NCBI GenBank assembly: GCA_903822435.1
Contig: CAIJPE010000241.1
Location: 24,327-88,326 of the forward strand
Direction of reading: 5' to 3'
From: an uncultured beta proteobacterium
GTDB taxonomy: Bacteria; Pseudomonadota; Gammaproteobacteria; Burkholderiales; Burkholderiaceae_C
Length of the DNA stretch: 64,000 bases
Shown piece after piece: positions 27,868-37,440 of this stretch. The notes beneath the pieces are model-generated. The model worked only from the letters and a program-made list of their open reading frames with translations. It made no database searches and was not told the DNA's origin. Position 1 is the stretch's first letter, and each line of letters begins with the position of its first letter. The translations under genes were made by a program, and so were the position numbers.

Positions 27868-29490
27868 ATGAAGCCCGAATCCGAAGCCTGGTGGCGCGGT
27901 GCCACCCTCTACCAGATCTATCCCCGCAGCTTTGCCGACAGCAACGCCGACGGTATCGGCGACCTGGCCGGCATCATGGCCCGCCTGCCGTACGTGGCCA
28001 GCCTGGGCGTGGACGGGGTGTGGCTCTCGCCGTTCTTCCCGTCGCCCATGCGCGACTTCGGCTATGACGTGACCGACCACTGCGGCGTGGACCCGATGTT
28101 CGGCACCTTGGCCGACTTCGACGCGCTGGTGGCCCGCGCGCATGCGCTGAACCTGAAGGTCGTCATCGACCAGGTGTGGTCGCACACCGCCATCGAGCAC
28201 CCGTGGTTCCAGTCCAGCCGCCGGGGGCCCGAAGACCCTTTCGCGGACTGGTACGTGTGGGCCGATGCCAAGGACGATGGCAGCCCGCCCAGCAACTGGC
28301 AAAGCTGGATGGGCTGCGCCACCTGGACCTGGGAGCCGCGCAGGAAGCAGTACTACCTGCACAACTTCCTGCCGCAAATGCCCGACCTGAACTTCCACAA
28401 CCCGGCCGTGCAGGAGGCGGTGCTGGCCATCGCCCGCTTCTGGCTGGACCGTGGCGTCGACGGCTTTCGCCTCGACACCGCCAACTATTACTGCCACGAC
28501 CGCAGCTTCACCGACAACCCGCCCCAGCCGCCCGAGCGCCGCGGCGAGCTGCCGGCGGCCATGCAGCAGCACCTGAACAACGTGTGCCAGCCCGAGACCC
28601 TGCCCTTCCTGGAGCGGTTGCGCACGGCCATGGACGGCTACCCGGAGCGCTTCGCGGTGGCCGAGATCGGCTCGGCGCGCAATCTCGAGCGCATGGTGGA
28701 GTACACCCGGGGCAGCGACCGTCTGCACACCGCGTACTCCTTCCTGCTGCTGGGCCCGCGCCCCACGCCGGCTGCGCTGGCCGAGATGATGGTCCACTGG
28801 CAGCAGGGCGAGGCCGCGACCGCCTGGCCTTCGTGGGCCGTGTCCAACCACGATGTGCCGCGGGTGGCCACCCGCTGGGGCCGCGGTGACCCGGTGCGCG
28901 CCCGCCAGCACCTGGCCCTGCTGGCCTGCCTGCGCGGCACGGTCTTCCTATACCAGGGCGAGGAACTCGGCCTGCCGCAAAGCGAGGTGCCCTTCGAGCA
29001 TCTGCAGGACCCCTTCGGCAAGGCGCACTGGCCGCGCGACAAGGGGCGGGACGGGTGCCGCACCCCCATGCCCTGGCAGGCGGCAGCTCCCGCGGCGGGT
29101 TTCACCACGGGCGTGCCGTGGCTGCCGGCCGATGCGGCCCACGCCGCCCTGGCGGTGGATGCGCAGGAAGCCGACCCCGGCTCGACGCTGCACCTGAGCC
29201 GCCGCCTCATGGCCCTTCGACGGTGCCATGCGGCGCTGCGGCTCGGGGCCTTCGAGTCGCGCCATGCCGACGAGTCCCTGTTGGTCTTCGAGCGCTGCGG
29301 CGACGCAAGCCGGGTGCTGTGCGCCTTCAACCTGGGCGACGCCGCTTCGGCCTTCCCGCTGGGGTTCGACCCCCGCGGCCAGGACGAGGCGCTGTGGCTC
29401 CACGGCGCCCGTATCGATGGCCGCCGTCTGTTGCTGCCGCCCGGCGCGGCCTGCATCCTTCCGCTCCCACCCGAGGACCGATGTCGATGA
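27868..29490 (+). CDS. Cytoplasmic alpha-glucosidase (GH13)
   Basis: A 540-residue GH13 enzyme close to oligo-1,6-glucosidase/maltase. It has WWRGATLYQIYPRSFADSNA, region I VVIDQVWSHT, nucleophile D203 in GFRLDTAN, acid/base E266 in VAEIGS and D329 in SNHDVPR. No signal peptide is present, so it probably releases glucose from maltose or isomalto-oligosaccharides in the cytoplasm. It begins the operon 27868-33975 and overlaps the PhyH-family gene by ten bases. Upstream, the divergent AraC gene probably controls it. Confidence 0.94.
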   Translation: MKPESEAWWRGATLYQIYPRSFADSNADGIGDLAGIMARLPYVASLGVDGVWLSPFFPSPMRDFGYDVTDHCGVDPMFGTLADFDALVARAHALNLKVVIDQVWSHTAIEHPWFQSSRRGPEDPFADWYVWADAKDDGSPPSNWQSWMGCATWTWEPRRKQYYLHNFLPQMPDLNFHNPAVQEAVLAIARFWLDRGVDGFRLDTANYYCHDRSFTDNPPQPPERRGELPAAMQQHLNNVCQPETLPFLERLRTAMDGYPERFAVAEIGSARNLERMVEYTRGSDRLHTAYSFLLLGPRPTPAALAEMMVHWQQGEAATAWPSWAVSNHDVPRVATRWGRGDPVRARQHLALLACLRGTVFLYQGEELGLPQSEVPFEHLQDPFGKAHWPRDKGRDGCRTPMPWQAAAPAAGFTTGVPWLPADAAHAALAVDAQEADPGSTLHLSRRLMALRRCHAALRLGAFESRHADESLLVFERCGDASRVLCAFNLGDAASAFPLGFDPRGQDEALWLHGARIDGRRLLLPPGAACILPLPPEDRCR

Positions 29491-30299
29491 TCGATATCCA
29501 CAGCCCCTACCCGCTGAGCCCGGGGCAGATCGCACAGTTCGAACGCGAGGGCTTCATCAAGCTCAAGCAGGTGCTGTCGCCCGAGGCGCTGGCGCACTAT
29601 GGGTCCGAGATCACCCGCCTGACCCTGGCGCTCAACACCCAGGACCGGCCGCTGTCCGAGCGCAGCACCTACGACCGCGCCTTCCTGCAGGTGATGAACC
29701 TGTGGGAGCACAGCGCCCGCGTGCGCGAGTTCGTGTTCGGCCCGCGACTGGGCCGCATCGCGGCGCAGTTGATGCGCGTGTCGGGCGTGCGCCTGTACCA
29801 CGACCAGAGCCTGTACAAGGAGCCGGGCGGCGGCATCACCCCGGCGCATGCCGACCAGACCTACTGGCCGCTGGACAGCGACCGCACCGTCACGGCGTGG
29901 GTCCCCTTGCAGGCCGTTCCGCGAGAGCTCGGCCCGCTGGCCTTCTATGCCGGCAGCCAGCACGTGCCCTTCGGCCGCGACCTGGGCATCGGCGACGAGA
30001 GCGAACGGCAGATCACGGCCCACATGGAAGCGCACGGCTTCGAAATCGTGGACGAGCCCTATGACCTCGGCGAGCTCAGCTTCCACGGTGGCTGGACCTT
30101 CCACAAGGCCGGGCCCAACCGCAGCGACCAACCCCGCTCGGTGATGACGATCATCTACATGGACCACCAGATGAAGCTCGGTGCGTGCACCAGCGACATC
30201 CAGCGCAACGACGCGGCCCAGTGGTGTCCGGGCGCCCGGGTGGGCGAGGTGATCGACACGCCGAAGAACCCGGTCGTCTACCGGTCCTCCATGGGCTGA
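29481..30299 (+). CDS. Phytanoyl-CoA dioxygenase (PhyH) family oxygenase
   Basis: A 272-residue Fe(II)/2-oxoglutarate oxygenase of the PhyH family. The iron ligands are visible as HAD in ITPAHADQTYWPLD and a distal His in LSFHGGWTFHKAGPN, followed by an Arg in QPRSVMTII that fits 2-oxoglutarate binding. The substrate is unknown. It overlaps the alpha-glucosidase by ten bases and sits before GH92, so a role on a modified glycoside or an associated small molecule is possible but unsupported by direct evidence. Confidence 0.88.
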   Translation: MSMIDIHSPYPLSPGQIAQFEREGFIKLKQVLSPEALAHYGSEITRLTLALNTQDRPLSERSTYDRAFLQVMNLWEHSARVREFVFGPRLGRIAAQLMRVSGVRLYHDQSLYKEPGGGITPAHADQTYWPLDSDRTVTAWVPLQAVPRELGPLAFYAGSQHVPFGRDLGIGDESERQITAHMEAHGFEIVDEPYDLGELSFHGGWTFHKAGPNRSDQPRSVMTIIYMDHQMKLGACTSDIQRNDAAQWCPGARVGEVIDTPKNPVVYRSSMG

Positions 30300-30307
30300 T
30301 CCCCGGG

Positions 30308-32617
30308 GTGAGCCGCAACGTGACCCGCAACCTGGCCGCCCGCGCGATGACAGCGGCGGCTTGCGTGCTGGCCATCGCCATGCCATGGGTGGCCCGCGCC
30401 GCCCCCGGGGACCTGACCCGCTGGGTCGATCCCTTCATCGGCACCGATGGCACCGGCCACGTCCTGCCGGGCGCCACGCGGCCTTTCGGCATGGTCGCTC
30501 CGAGCCCCGACAACGCGGGCGGGGGTTGGGACTACACCTCCGGCTATCAGTACCGCGCAACGCGGATCCTGGGATTTTCGAACACCCACATGAGCGGCAC
30601 CGGCATCCCCGACCTGGGCGATGTGCTGTTGCAGCCGGCATCGGGCAGGCTCTGGGACGTGCACACGCAGGACTTCGCCAGCACCTACGACAAACGCACC
30701 GAGCAGGCACACCCCGGCAGCTATGCGGTCACCCTGCACCCGCACGGCGTGCGGGTGGAACTCACCGCCACGCAGCGGGTGGCCCTGCACCGCTACACCT
30801 TCAGGCGCCCGGGGGCGGCGCAGGTGCTGGTGGACCTGCAGCATGGCCTGCAGTACGGCCAGGCCCCGCGGGTCGTGGCGGCCGAGGTGCACACCGACGC
30901 CGCCGGCGAAATCAGCGGCACGCTGCAGGTGAAGGGGTGGACCGAGCGGCAGGTCTCGTTCGTGCTGCGCTTCGACCGGCCCGTGGTGCGCGTGCGGACA
31001 CTGCCGGCGCGGCCGGGCGACAAGGCGCCCCGGCTGCTGCTGGACTTCGAGCTGGGGCGCCAGCCGGTGCTGCAGGCCCGGGTGGCCTTGTCGACCGTGG
31101 ACGTGGCCGGTGCCCGCGCCAACTTGCTCGAGGCTGCGGCCCTGCCGTTCGACCGCGTGCGCGACGACGCGCGAGCCGAATGGAACGGGCTGCTCTCACG
31201 CGCCCGGATCGAAGCGCCAGACCGCTTCAAGCGCATCTTCTACTCCGCGCTGTACCGCTGTTTCATGCACCCCAGCGACATCGCCGACGCGGACGGCCGT
31301 GTGCGCGGCCCCACCGGGGTCGTCATCCAGGCCCCGGGCGGGCGCTACTACAGCACGCTGAGCCTGTGGGACACCTTTCGCGGCCTGCACCCCCTGCTGA
31401 CGCTGCTGGTGCCCGAGCGTGTCGATGGCTTCGTCCAGACCCTGATCGCTCACCAGCAGGCCCAGGGCTACCTGCCCCTTTGGACGGCCTGGGGCCGAGA
31501 GACCCACACGATGATCGGCAACCCGGCGCTTCCGGTCATCGCGGATGCCGTGGCCAAGGGCTTCAGGGGTTTCGACCGTGGGCAGGCCCTGCAGGCCATG
31601 CTGCAGACCGCCACGGCCGAGCGGCCCCGAGCCCCGTCCTGGGCGCAGCACGGCTGGTCACTGCTGGATCAGCACGGCTACCTGCCTTTCGACCTGGCGG
31701 ACGGTGAGGCCGTGAGCAAGACGCTGGAATACGCCATCGGCGACGATGCCGTGGCCCGCGTGGCCCGCGCCGCGGGGCGCACCGACCTGGCCGATCGGTT
31801 TTCGCACCGCGCGCAGTCCTGGCGGCTGCTGTGGGACGAGGCCTCGCAGATGATGCGCGGCAAGGACAGCCAGGGCCGCTGGCGCACGCCCTTCGATCCG
31901 TTGGAACCCACCAGCCCCCTGAACAACCCCGGCGACTACACCGAAGCCAACGCCTGGCAGTACACCCTGGCGCCGGCCCTGCACGACCCGCAGGGCCTGG
32001 TCGCGCAGATGGGCGGGCCGCGGCCCTTCGAGGCCTGGCTGGACCGCTTCTTCACCGTGCAGGCGCCGGGGGACAACAAGCACCTCGGGCAAGAGGCCCT
32101 GATCGGCCAGTACGCGCACGGCAACGAGCCCAGCCACCATGCCGCCTACCTCTACGCCTTCACCGAGGCCCCGTGGAAAGGCCACGCCCTGATCGGGCGG
32201 ATCGTCCGGGACTTCTACGGCAACCGCCCCGACGGCATCACCGGCAACGACGATTGCGGTCAGATGAGTGCCTGGCTGGTCCTGTCCACCCTCGGTTTCT
32301 ACCCGGTGGTAGTGAGCAGCGGCGAGGTGGTGCTGGGCGCCCCGCAGGTGCGGTTCGCGCGGCTGCAACTGGCCGGCGGGCACGTGTTGCGCATCCGCGC
32401 GGAGGGCTTCGGCCCCGGGCACACCTGGGCCTCGCGGGCCACGCTCGACGGCGTGGCGCTCGACCCCGTGGCCGTGCGCCATGCCGACCTGCTTCGTGGT
32501 GGCGAACTGGTCTTCACGCTGAAGCCCCCCCGGGGTTTCCACCCGGGCCCTGGACACTCGGCGGGCCGCCGTGCCGCTACCATTGCCGGGCCCGTTACCC
32601 GACGGGCTGGAGACTGA
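30308..32617 (+). CDS. GH92 family exo-alpha-mannosidase, exported
   Basis: A 769-residue member of glycoside hydrolase family 92, calcium-dependent exo-acting alpha-mannosidases. A signal peptide (AMTAAACVLAIAMPWVARA) follows the start. Family blocks include PFIGTDGTGHVLPGATRPFGM, FYSALYRCFMHP, LSLWDTFRGLHPL, QYAHGNEPSHHAAYLY and GNDDCGQMSAWLVLSTLGFYPV; the Glu of GNEPSHH and the acidic pair of GNDDCG match the catalytic region of the family. GTG 30308 is taken as the start; GTG 30320 and ATG 30347 are alternatives. A mannosidase is unexpected inside an alpha-glucan locus. Confidence 0.92.
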   Translation: MSRNVTRNLAARAMTAAACVLAIAMPWVARAAPGDLTRWVDPFIGTDGTGHVLPGATRPFGMVAPSPDNAGGGWDYTSGYQYRATRILGFSNTHMSGTGIPDLGDVLLQPASGRLWDVHTQDFASTYDKRTEQAHPGSYAVTLHPHGVRVELTATQRVALHRYTFRRPGAAQVLVDLQHGLQYGQAPRVVAAEVHTDAAGEISGTLQVKGWTERQVSFVLRFDRPVVRVRTLPARPGDKAPRLLLDFELGRQPVLQARVALSTVDVAGARANLLEAAALPFDRVRDDARAEWNGLLSRARIEAPDRFKRIFYSALYRCFMHPSDIADADGRVRGPTGVVIQAPGGRYYSTLSLWDTFRGLHPLLTLLVPERVDGFVQTLIAHQQAQGYLPLWTAWGRETHTMIGNPALPVIADAVAKGFRGFDRGQALQAMLQTATAERPRAPSWAQHGWSLLDQHGYLPFDLADGEAVSKTLEYAIGDDAVARVARAAGRTDLADRFSHRAQSWRLLWDEASQMMRGKDSQGRWRTPFDPLEPTSPLNNPGDYTEANAWQYTLAPALHDPQGLVAQMGGPRPFEAWLDRFFTVQAPGDNKHLGQEALIGQYAHGNEPSHHAAYLYAFTEAPWKGHALIGRIVRDFYGNRPDGITGNDDCGQMSAWLVLSTLGFYPVVVSSGEVVLGAPQVRFARLQLAGGHVLRIRAEGFGPGHTWASRATLDGVALDPVAVRHADLLRGGELVFTLKPPRGFHPGPGHSAGRRAATIAGPVTRRAGD

Positions 32618-32619
32618 GC

Positions 32620-33351
32620 ATGCCAGCTGCCACCAGGGCCGCCCTTGTCGTGGGCGCAGGCGACGCCACCGGCGGCGCCATCGCGCGCCGCTTCGCCCGC
32701 GAGGGCTACACCGCCTGCGTCACGCGCCGCACGGCCGATGCGCTGCAGCCGCTGGTCGAGCGCATCCGCGCCGAGGGTGGGCAGGCCGTCGGCTACGGCT
32801 CGGACGCACGCGACGAGGCCGCCGTCACGGCCCTGGTGGCGCAGATCGAGCGTGAGGTCGGTCCCATCGAGGTGGCCGTCTTCAACATCGGCGCCAACGT
32901 GCGCTTCAACGTGGCCGACACCACCGAGCGCGTATACCGCAAGGTCTGGGAGATGGGCGCGCTGGCGGGCTTCCTGATGGGTCGCGAGGTGGCCAAGGTG
33001 ATGCTCCCGCGCGGCCGCGGCACGATCCTCTTCACCGGCGCCACGGCCAGCCTGCGCGGCTCGGCGGGTTTCTCGGCCTTCGCCGGCGCCAAGCATGCCC
33101 TGCGGGCCCTGGCGCAGAGCATGGCGCGCGAACTCGGGCCGCAGGGCGTCCACGTGGCGCACATCGTGATCGACGGCGCCATCGACACCCGCTTCATCGC
33201 CGAGAACTTCCCCGCCCGCTATGCCCTGAAGGACCGCGCCGGCATCCTCGAACCGGACCACATCGCAGACAACTACTGGCACCTGCACCAGCAGCCCCGC
33301 AGCGCCTGGACGCACGAGCTGGACCTGCGGCCCTGGATGGAAGCTTTCTGA
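32620..33351 (+). CDS. Short-chain dehydrogenase/reductase family protein with Phe at the catalytic Tyr position
   Basis: A 243-residue SDR-fold protein. The nucleotide motif reads VVGAGDATGGAIARRFA, and FNIGANV replaces the usual NNAG. The expected YxxxK reads FAGAK (GFSAFAGAKHALRALAQSMA), so the catalytic tyrosine is replaced by phenylalanine although the lysine is kept. It may have altered chemistry or act as a binding protein. Starts two bases after the GH92 stop and ends 15 bp before the isomerase gene. Confidence 0.85.
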   Translation: MPAATRAALVVGAGDATGGAIARRFAREGYTACVTRRTADALQPLVERIRAEGGQAVGYGSDARDEAAVTALVAQIEREVGPIEVAVFNIGANVRFNVADTTERVYRKVWEMGALAGFLMGREVAKVMLPRGRGTILFTGATASLRGSAGFSAFAGAKHALRALAQSMARELGPQGVHVAHIVIDGAIDTRFIAENFPARYALKDRAGILEPDHIADNYWHLHQQPRSAWTHELDLRPWMEAF

Positions 33352-33366
33352 AGGAGCCGCCGCGTC

Positions 33367-33964
33367 ATGAACAGCCCGCATCCACCGCGCATCGAGTTCT
33401 ATTTCGATTTCGGCAGCCCCACCACCTACCTGGCGCACACCCAGCTTCCGGCCATCGCGGCCGCGACCGGGGCCGAACTGGTCTGGCGCCCGATGCTGCT
33501 GGGCGGCGTGTTCAAGGCCACGGGCAACGCCAGCCCCGTGAGCGTGCCGGCCAAGGGCGCCTGGATGGGCCAGGACATCGCGCGCTGGGCCGCCCGCTAT
33601 GGCGTGCCCTTCCGTTTCAACCCGCACTTTCCGATCAACACCCTGACATTGATGCGTGGCGCGGCGGGCCTGCAGCTGCGCCACCCCGAGCTGTTCAAGC
33701 CCTACGCCGATGCCGTCTTCGAGGCGATGTGGGTGCACCCTCGCAACCTGGGCGAACCGTCAGAAGTGGGCGCGGTTCTGGCGCCACTGGGCATCGAGCC
33801 TGAAGCCTTCATGGCCCTGGTGTCCGACCCGGCGGTCAAGGCTGCGCTGGTGGCCGCCACCGAAGAAGCGGTGGCGCGGGGCGTGTTCGGTGCGCCGACG
33901 TGCTTCGTCGGCACCGAGATGCACTTCGGCCAGGACCGGCTGGACTTCGTGCGCCAGGCGTGCC

Positions 33965-33975
<11 letters not shown>
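33367..33975 (+). CDS. 2-hydroxychromene-2-carboxylate isomerase family protein (DsbA fold)
   Basis: A 202-residue protein of the HCCA isomerase/DsbA-like family, with the N-terminal block [20 protein letters not shown], then [15 protein letters not shown] and the late motif [26 protein letters not shown]. The glutathione-binding Ser of the family fits SPTT. Such proteins often isomerise aromatic breakdown products, but many act on unknown substrates. It is the last gene of the alpha-glucosidase operon and overlaps by 11 bases the convergent caspase-like gene. Confidence 0.87.
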
Positions 33976-34867
<892 letters not shown>

Positions 34868-34906
34868 GGCGGGCTCCTTGGGGTGGGTCGTCCGTGGATC
34901 GGGCTT

Positions 34907-35593
34907 CTAGATGTCCAGCTTGTCGAGATCGGCGCCGGTGCGTTGCAGCCACAATTTCAGGCGCTGGCGATCCAGCAGGCCCAGCCCGCCGCCGCCGGTG
35001 TTCATCGCGGCCCAGAAGCTGGCGCCTTCGGCATCCAGCTTCTGCAGCAGCGCGTCTGGCAGCTTGCGCAGCCGCAGCGTGCTGGCGCCCTGGGCTTGTG
35101 CGCGCTCGATCAGGCCCGAGGCGGTGAGCTGCTCGAAGCGGTCGCCGCGTACCTCGTTGAGCACCAGCACCAGCGGCAGCACGGCGCCCGGGCCGTCGAG
35201 CCAGCGCGCCAGCAACTGCACCGAGTCATGGCCGGCATCCATCACGTGCCAGTAATGCAGCGTCACGCCCAGGCCGCCCGCCAGTTCGGCCACGCCGGCT
35301 TCGTCCAGCCATCGGGTGAGCGAGGCCTGCGTCTGCGCGGCCAGGTCCACCAGCACCCGCCGTGCCGGGTCGGCCACGGCCGCCTCGATCACCGGGTCCA
35401 GGCTGTCGTGCGCGTCCAGCGGCATGGGCGCGGCGTAGTCGGCGTAAAAGCGCAGCAGCGCACCGTGCGAGCGGTCGGTGTCGAAGCCGATGAAGGGCTG
35501 CTGGCGGTCGATGAAGTGCTGGGCCAGCACGCGGGCCAGCAGCGACTTGCCGACGCCACCTTTCTCGCCGCCGATGAAGTGGATGTGACTCAT
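34907..35593 (-). CDS. ParA/MinD-like P-loop ATPase
   Basis: A 228-residue protein with the deviant Walker A motif GEKGGVGKS at residues 9-17, characteristic of ParA/MinD ATPases, followed by FIGFDTDRSHGALLRFY and a second nucleotide-region motif VLVDLAAQTQ. No ParB-like partner or membrane-targeting helix is seen nearby. It precedes the caspase-like gene by 39 bp on the same strand. Its role is unknown; pairing with a protease is the main clue. Confidence 0.85.
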   Translation of the reverse strand: MSHIHFIGGEKGGVGKSLLARVLAQHFIDRQQPFIGFDTDRSHGALLRFYADYAAPMPLDAHDSLDPVIEAAVADPARRVLVDLAAQTQASLTRWLDEAGVAELAGGLGVTLHYWHVMDAGHDSVQLLARWLDGPGAVLPLVLVLNEVRGDRFEQLTASGLIERAQAQGASTLRLRKLPDALLQKLDAEGASFWAAMNTGGGGLGLLDRQRLKLWLQRTGADLDKLDI

Positions 35594-35629
35594 GCTGGGG
35601 TCTGTGCTGCAGATGGAGGGCCGACGATC

Positions 35630-35902
35630 CTATCGCACGGCCTGCGTGGAGCCCGTCGCGCGCCACTTTGCGAGCCGCGTGCGCGCTGCAGCCACCTCGG
35701 TGTCCACGCCAGCCTGCGCATCGGCCCAGCGCGGAGCGACCAGCACATCGGGCGCCACGCCCGCATCGGGTGGGTCACCCGGTGCGAAGTGGGCCAGCAG
35801 CGGGATCTCCACGCCCACGCCCGAGGCCGGCAGCGGGGCTTGCCCCAGCAGCAGGCCGGGCGACAAGGCCCAGGTGGCCGCAAGGCGGCGGGCAAGCAGC
35901 AT
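35630..35902 (-). pseudogene. Fragment resembling the C-terminus of an S41-family peptidase
   Basis: A 90-residue open frame (ATG at 35902). Its middle and end, GVGVEIPLLAHFAPGDPPDAG then GVAPDVLVAPRWADAQAGVD, resemble the tail of C-terminal-processing (S41) peptidases, where a GxGVxPD segment closes the protein. The PDZ and catalytic parts are absent, since upstream the frame runs into the divergent MATE start region. I read it as a remnant, but a short functional gene in the ParA/caspase transcript cannot be excluded. It ends 36 bp before the ParA-like start. Confidence 0.4.
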
Positions 35903-35981
35903 GGATCGAGACCTCCGACGATGCAGATACGAGCCCCTGCGCGTTGCGCCGAAGCCACCGCCGCAATGTACCGTCCGGGGC

Positions 35982-37355
35982 ATGACCGCCCACCCCGTGC
36001 GCATCCGGCTGTTCGCCCTGGCCTGGCCCCTGTTCCTGGAACTGCTGCTGGGCATCTCGGTCGGCGTGGTGGGCACGGCGCTCGCCGCGCGCTTGTCGGA
36101 CACGGCCGGTGGCGCCTTTGCGCTGGCCAACCACATCACCGGCATGCTCTTCATCCTGTTCCGCGTGGTGGGTGCTGGCGTGGGCGTGGTGGTGTCTCAG
36201 AATCTGGGCGCCGGCCGGCGTGCTGCAGCCGATGCGGTGGCCCGTGCGGTGCTGGGCGCGAGCAGCTGGATCGGGGGCCTGACGGCCTTGGCCTCGCTCT
36301 TGGGCGCGCGGGCGCTGCTGCACCTGCTGCAAGCCCCGGCCGAGGTGCTGCCCCTGGCCACGCCGCTGCTCTATGCCTTGGCCCCGGCCCTGTTGCTGGA
36401 TGCCTGGAATGCGTCGATGGCCAGCGTGATGCGCGCCCACCTGCGGTCCCGCGACACGCTGGCGGTGATGCTGGTCATGCACGCCGTCCACCTGCTGCTG
36501 GCGGTGCCGCTGATGCTGGGCGTGGGTACCTGGCCGGGACTGGGCCTGCCCGGCTTTGCGCTGGCGTTGGTGGTGGCGCGCTGCACGGCGCTGGCCCTGC
36601 ACCTTTCGCTGTGGCGCAGCCGGCTGGCGCTGGTTCCACGGGCCGCGGACTGGTGGAGCCTGCCCCGTACGGAGTTGGCGGCCGTGGCGCACATCGGCCT
36701 GCCTGGCGCGGCCGAGAACATGGCCTACCGGCTGGCCTTCATGGTCAGCGTGGCGGTGGCCGGCGGCCTGGGCGCGCGCGCGCTGGCCACCCAGGCCTAT
36801 GCCCAGCAGGTGATCGGCCTGGTGCTGTTGTTCGGCCTGTCCACCGGCCTGTCTGCCGAGACCCTGGTGGGCCACCTGGTGGGCGCCGGGCAGCTGCGCC
36901 AGGCCCATGAACTGGTGCGCCGGGTGCTGGCACGCGGCCTGGCGGTGAGCGTGGCCGTGGCCTGCAGTGCAGCCCTGGCGGGCCCCTGGCTGCTGAGGGT
37001 CTTCACTTCCGACCCCGGGATCATCCACGACGCCACCGTGCTGCTGTGGCTGACGGTGCTGCTGGAGCCCGGGCGCACCTTCAACATCGTCGTCATCAAC
37101 GCCCTGCGGGCGGCCGGCGATGCCCGATTCCCGGTGCTGGCGGGTGCGGCCAGCATGCTCGTCGTGCTGGCCGGTGGCAGCTGGCTGTTGGGCAGCGACG
37201 CGGGGCTGGGGTGGGGCCTGCCGGGCCTGTGGATCGCCTATGCGGCCGATGAATGGCTGCGCGGCCTGATCATGTGGCGCCGCTGGGCCACGCTGGCCTG
37301 GGTGCCGCATGCCCGCGCGAGCCGCCGGCGGCTGGGCGCCGCAGCCCTGCCATGA
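35982..37355 (+). CDS. MATE-family multidrug exporter
   Basis: A 457-residue membrane protein with about twelve hydrophobic segments in two repeated halves, each with MatE features (FALANHITGMLFILFRVVGAGVG; VLLFGLSTGLSAETLVGHLV). These transporters export cationic drugs or metabolites using Na+ or H+ gradients. ATG 35982 begins at the conserved RLFALAWPLFLELLL; the frame is open much further upstream but that part is not MATE-like. It is convergent with the GH13 gene at 37441, 85 bp away. Confidence 0.92.
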   Translation: MTAHPVRIRLFALAWPLFLELLLGISVGVVGTALAARLSDTAGGAFALANHITGMLFILFRVVGAGVGVVVSQNLGAGRRAAADAVARAVLGASSWIGGLTALASLLGARALLHLLQAPAEVLPLATPLLYALAPALLLDAWNASMASVMRAHLRSRDTLAVMLVMHAVHLLLAVPLMLGVGTWPGLGLPGFALALVVARCTALALHLSLWRSRLALVPRAADWWSLPRTELAAVAHIGLPGAAENMAYRLAFMVSVAVAGGLGARALATQAYAQQVIGLVLLFGLSTGLSAETLVGHLVGAGQLRQAHELVRRVLARGLAVSVAVACSAALAGPWLLRVFTSDPGIIHDATVLLWLTVLLEPGRTFNIVVINALRAAGDARFPVLAGAASMLVVLAGGSWLLGSDAGLGWGLPGLWIAYAADEWLRGLIMWRRWATLAWVPHARASRRRLGAAALP

Positions 37356-37440
37356 GCCTGCAGCAGGCCCCTCAGGCGATGCGTGCGGCGCGCATCGGCC
37401 ACCAGCGCCCATGCCCCTGTGCAAGCCAGGAGCAAGGGCT

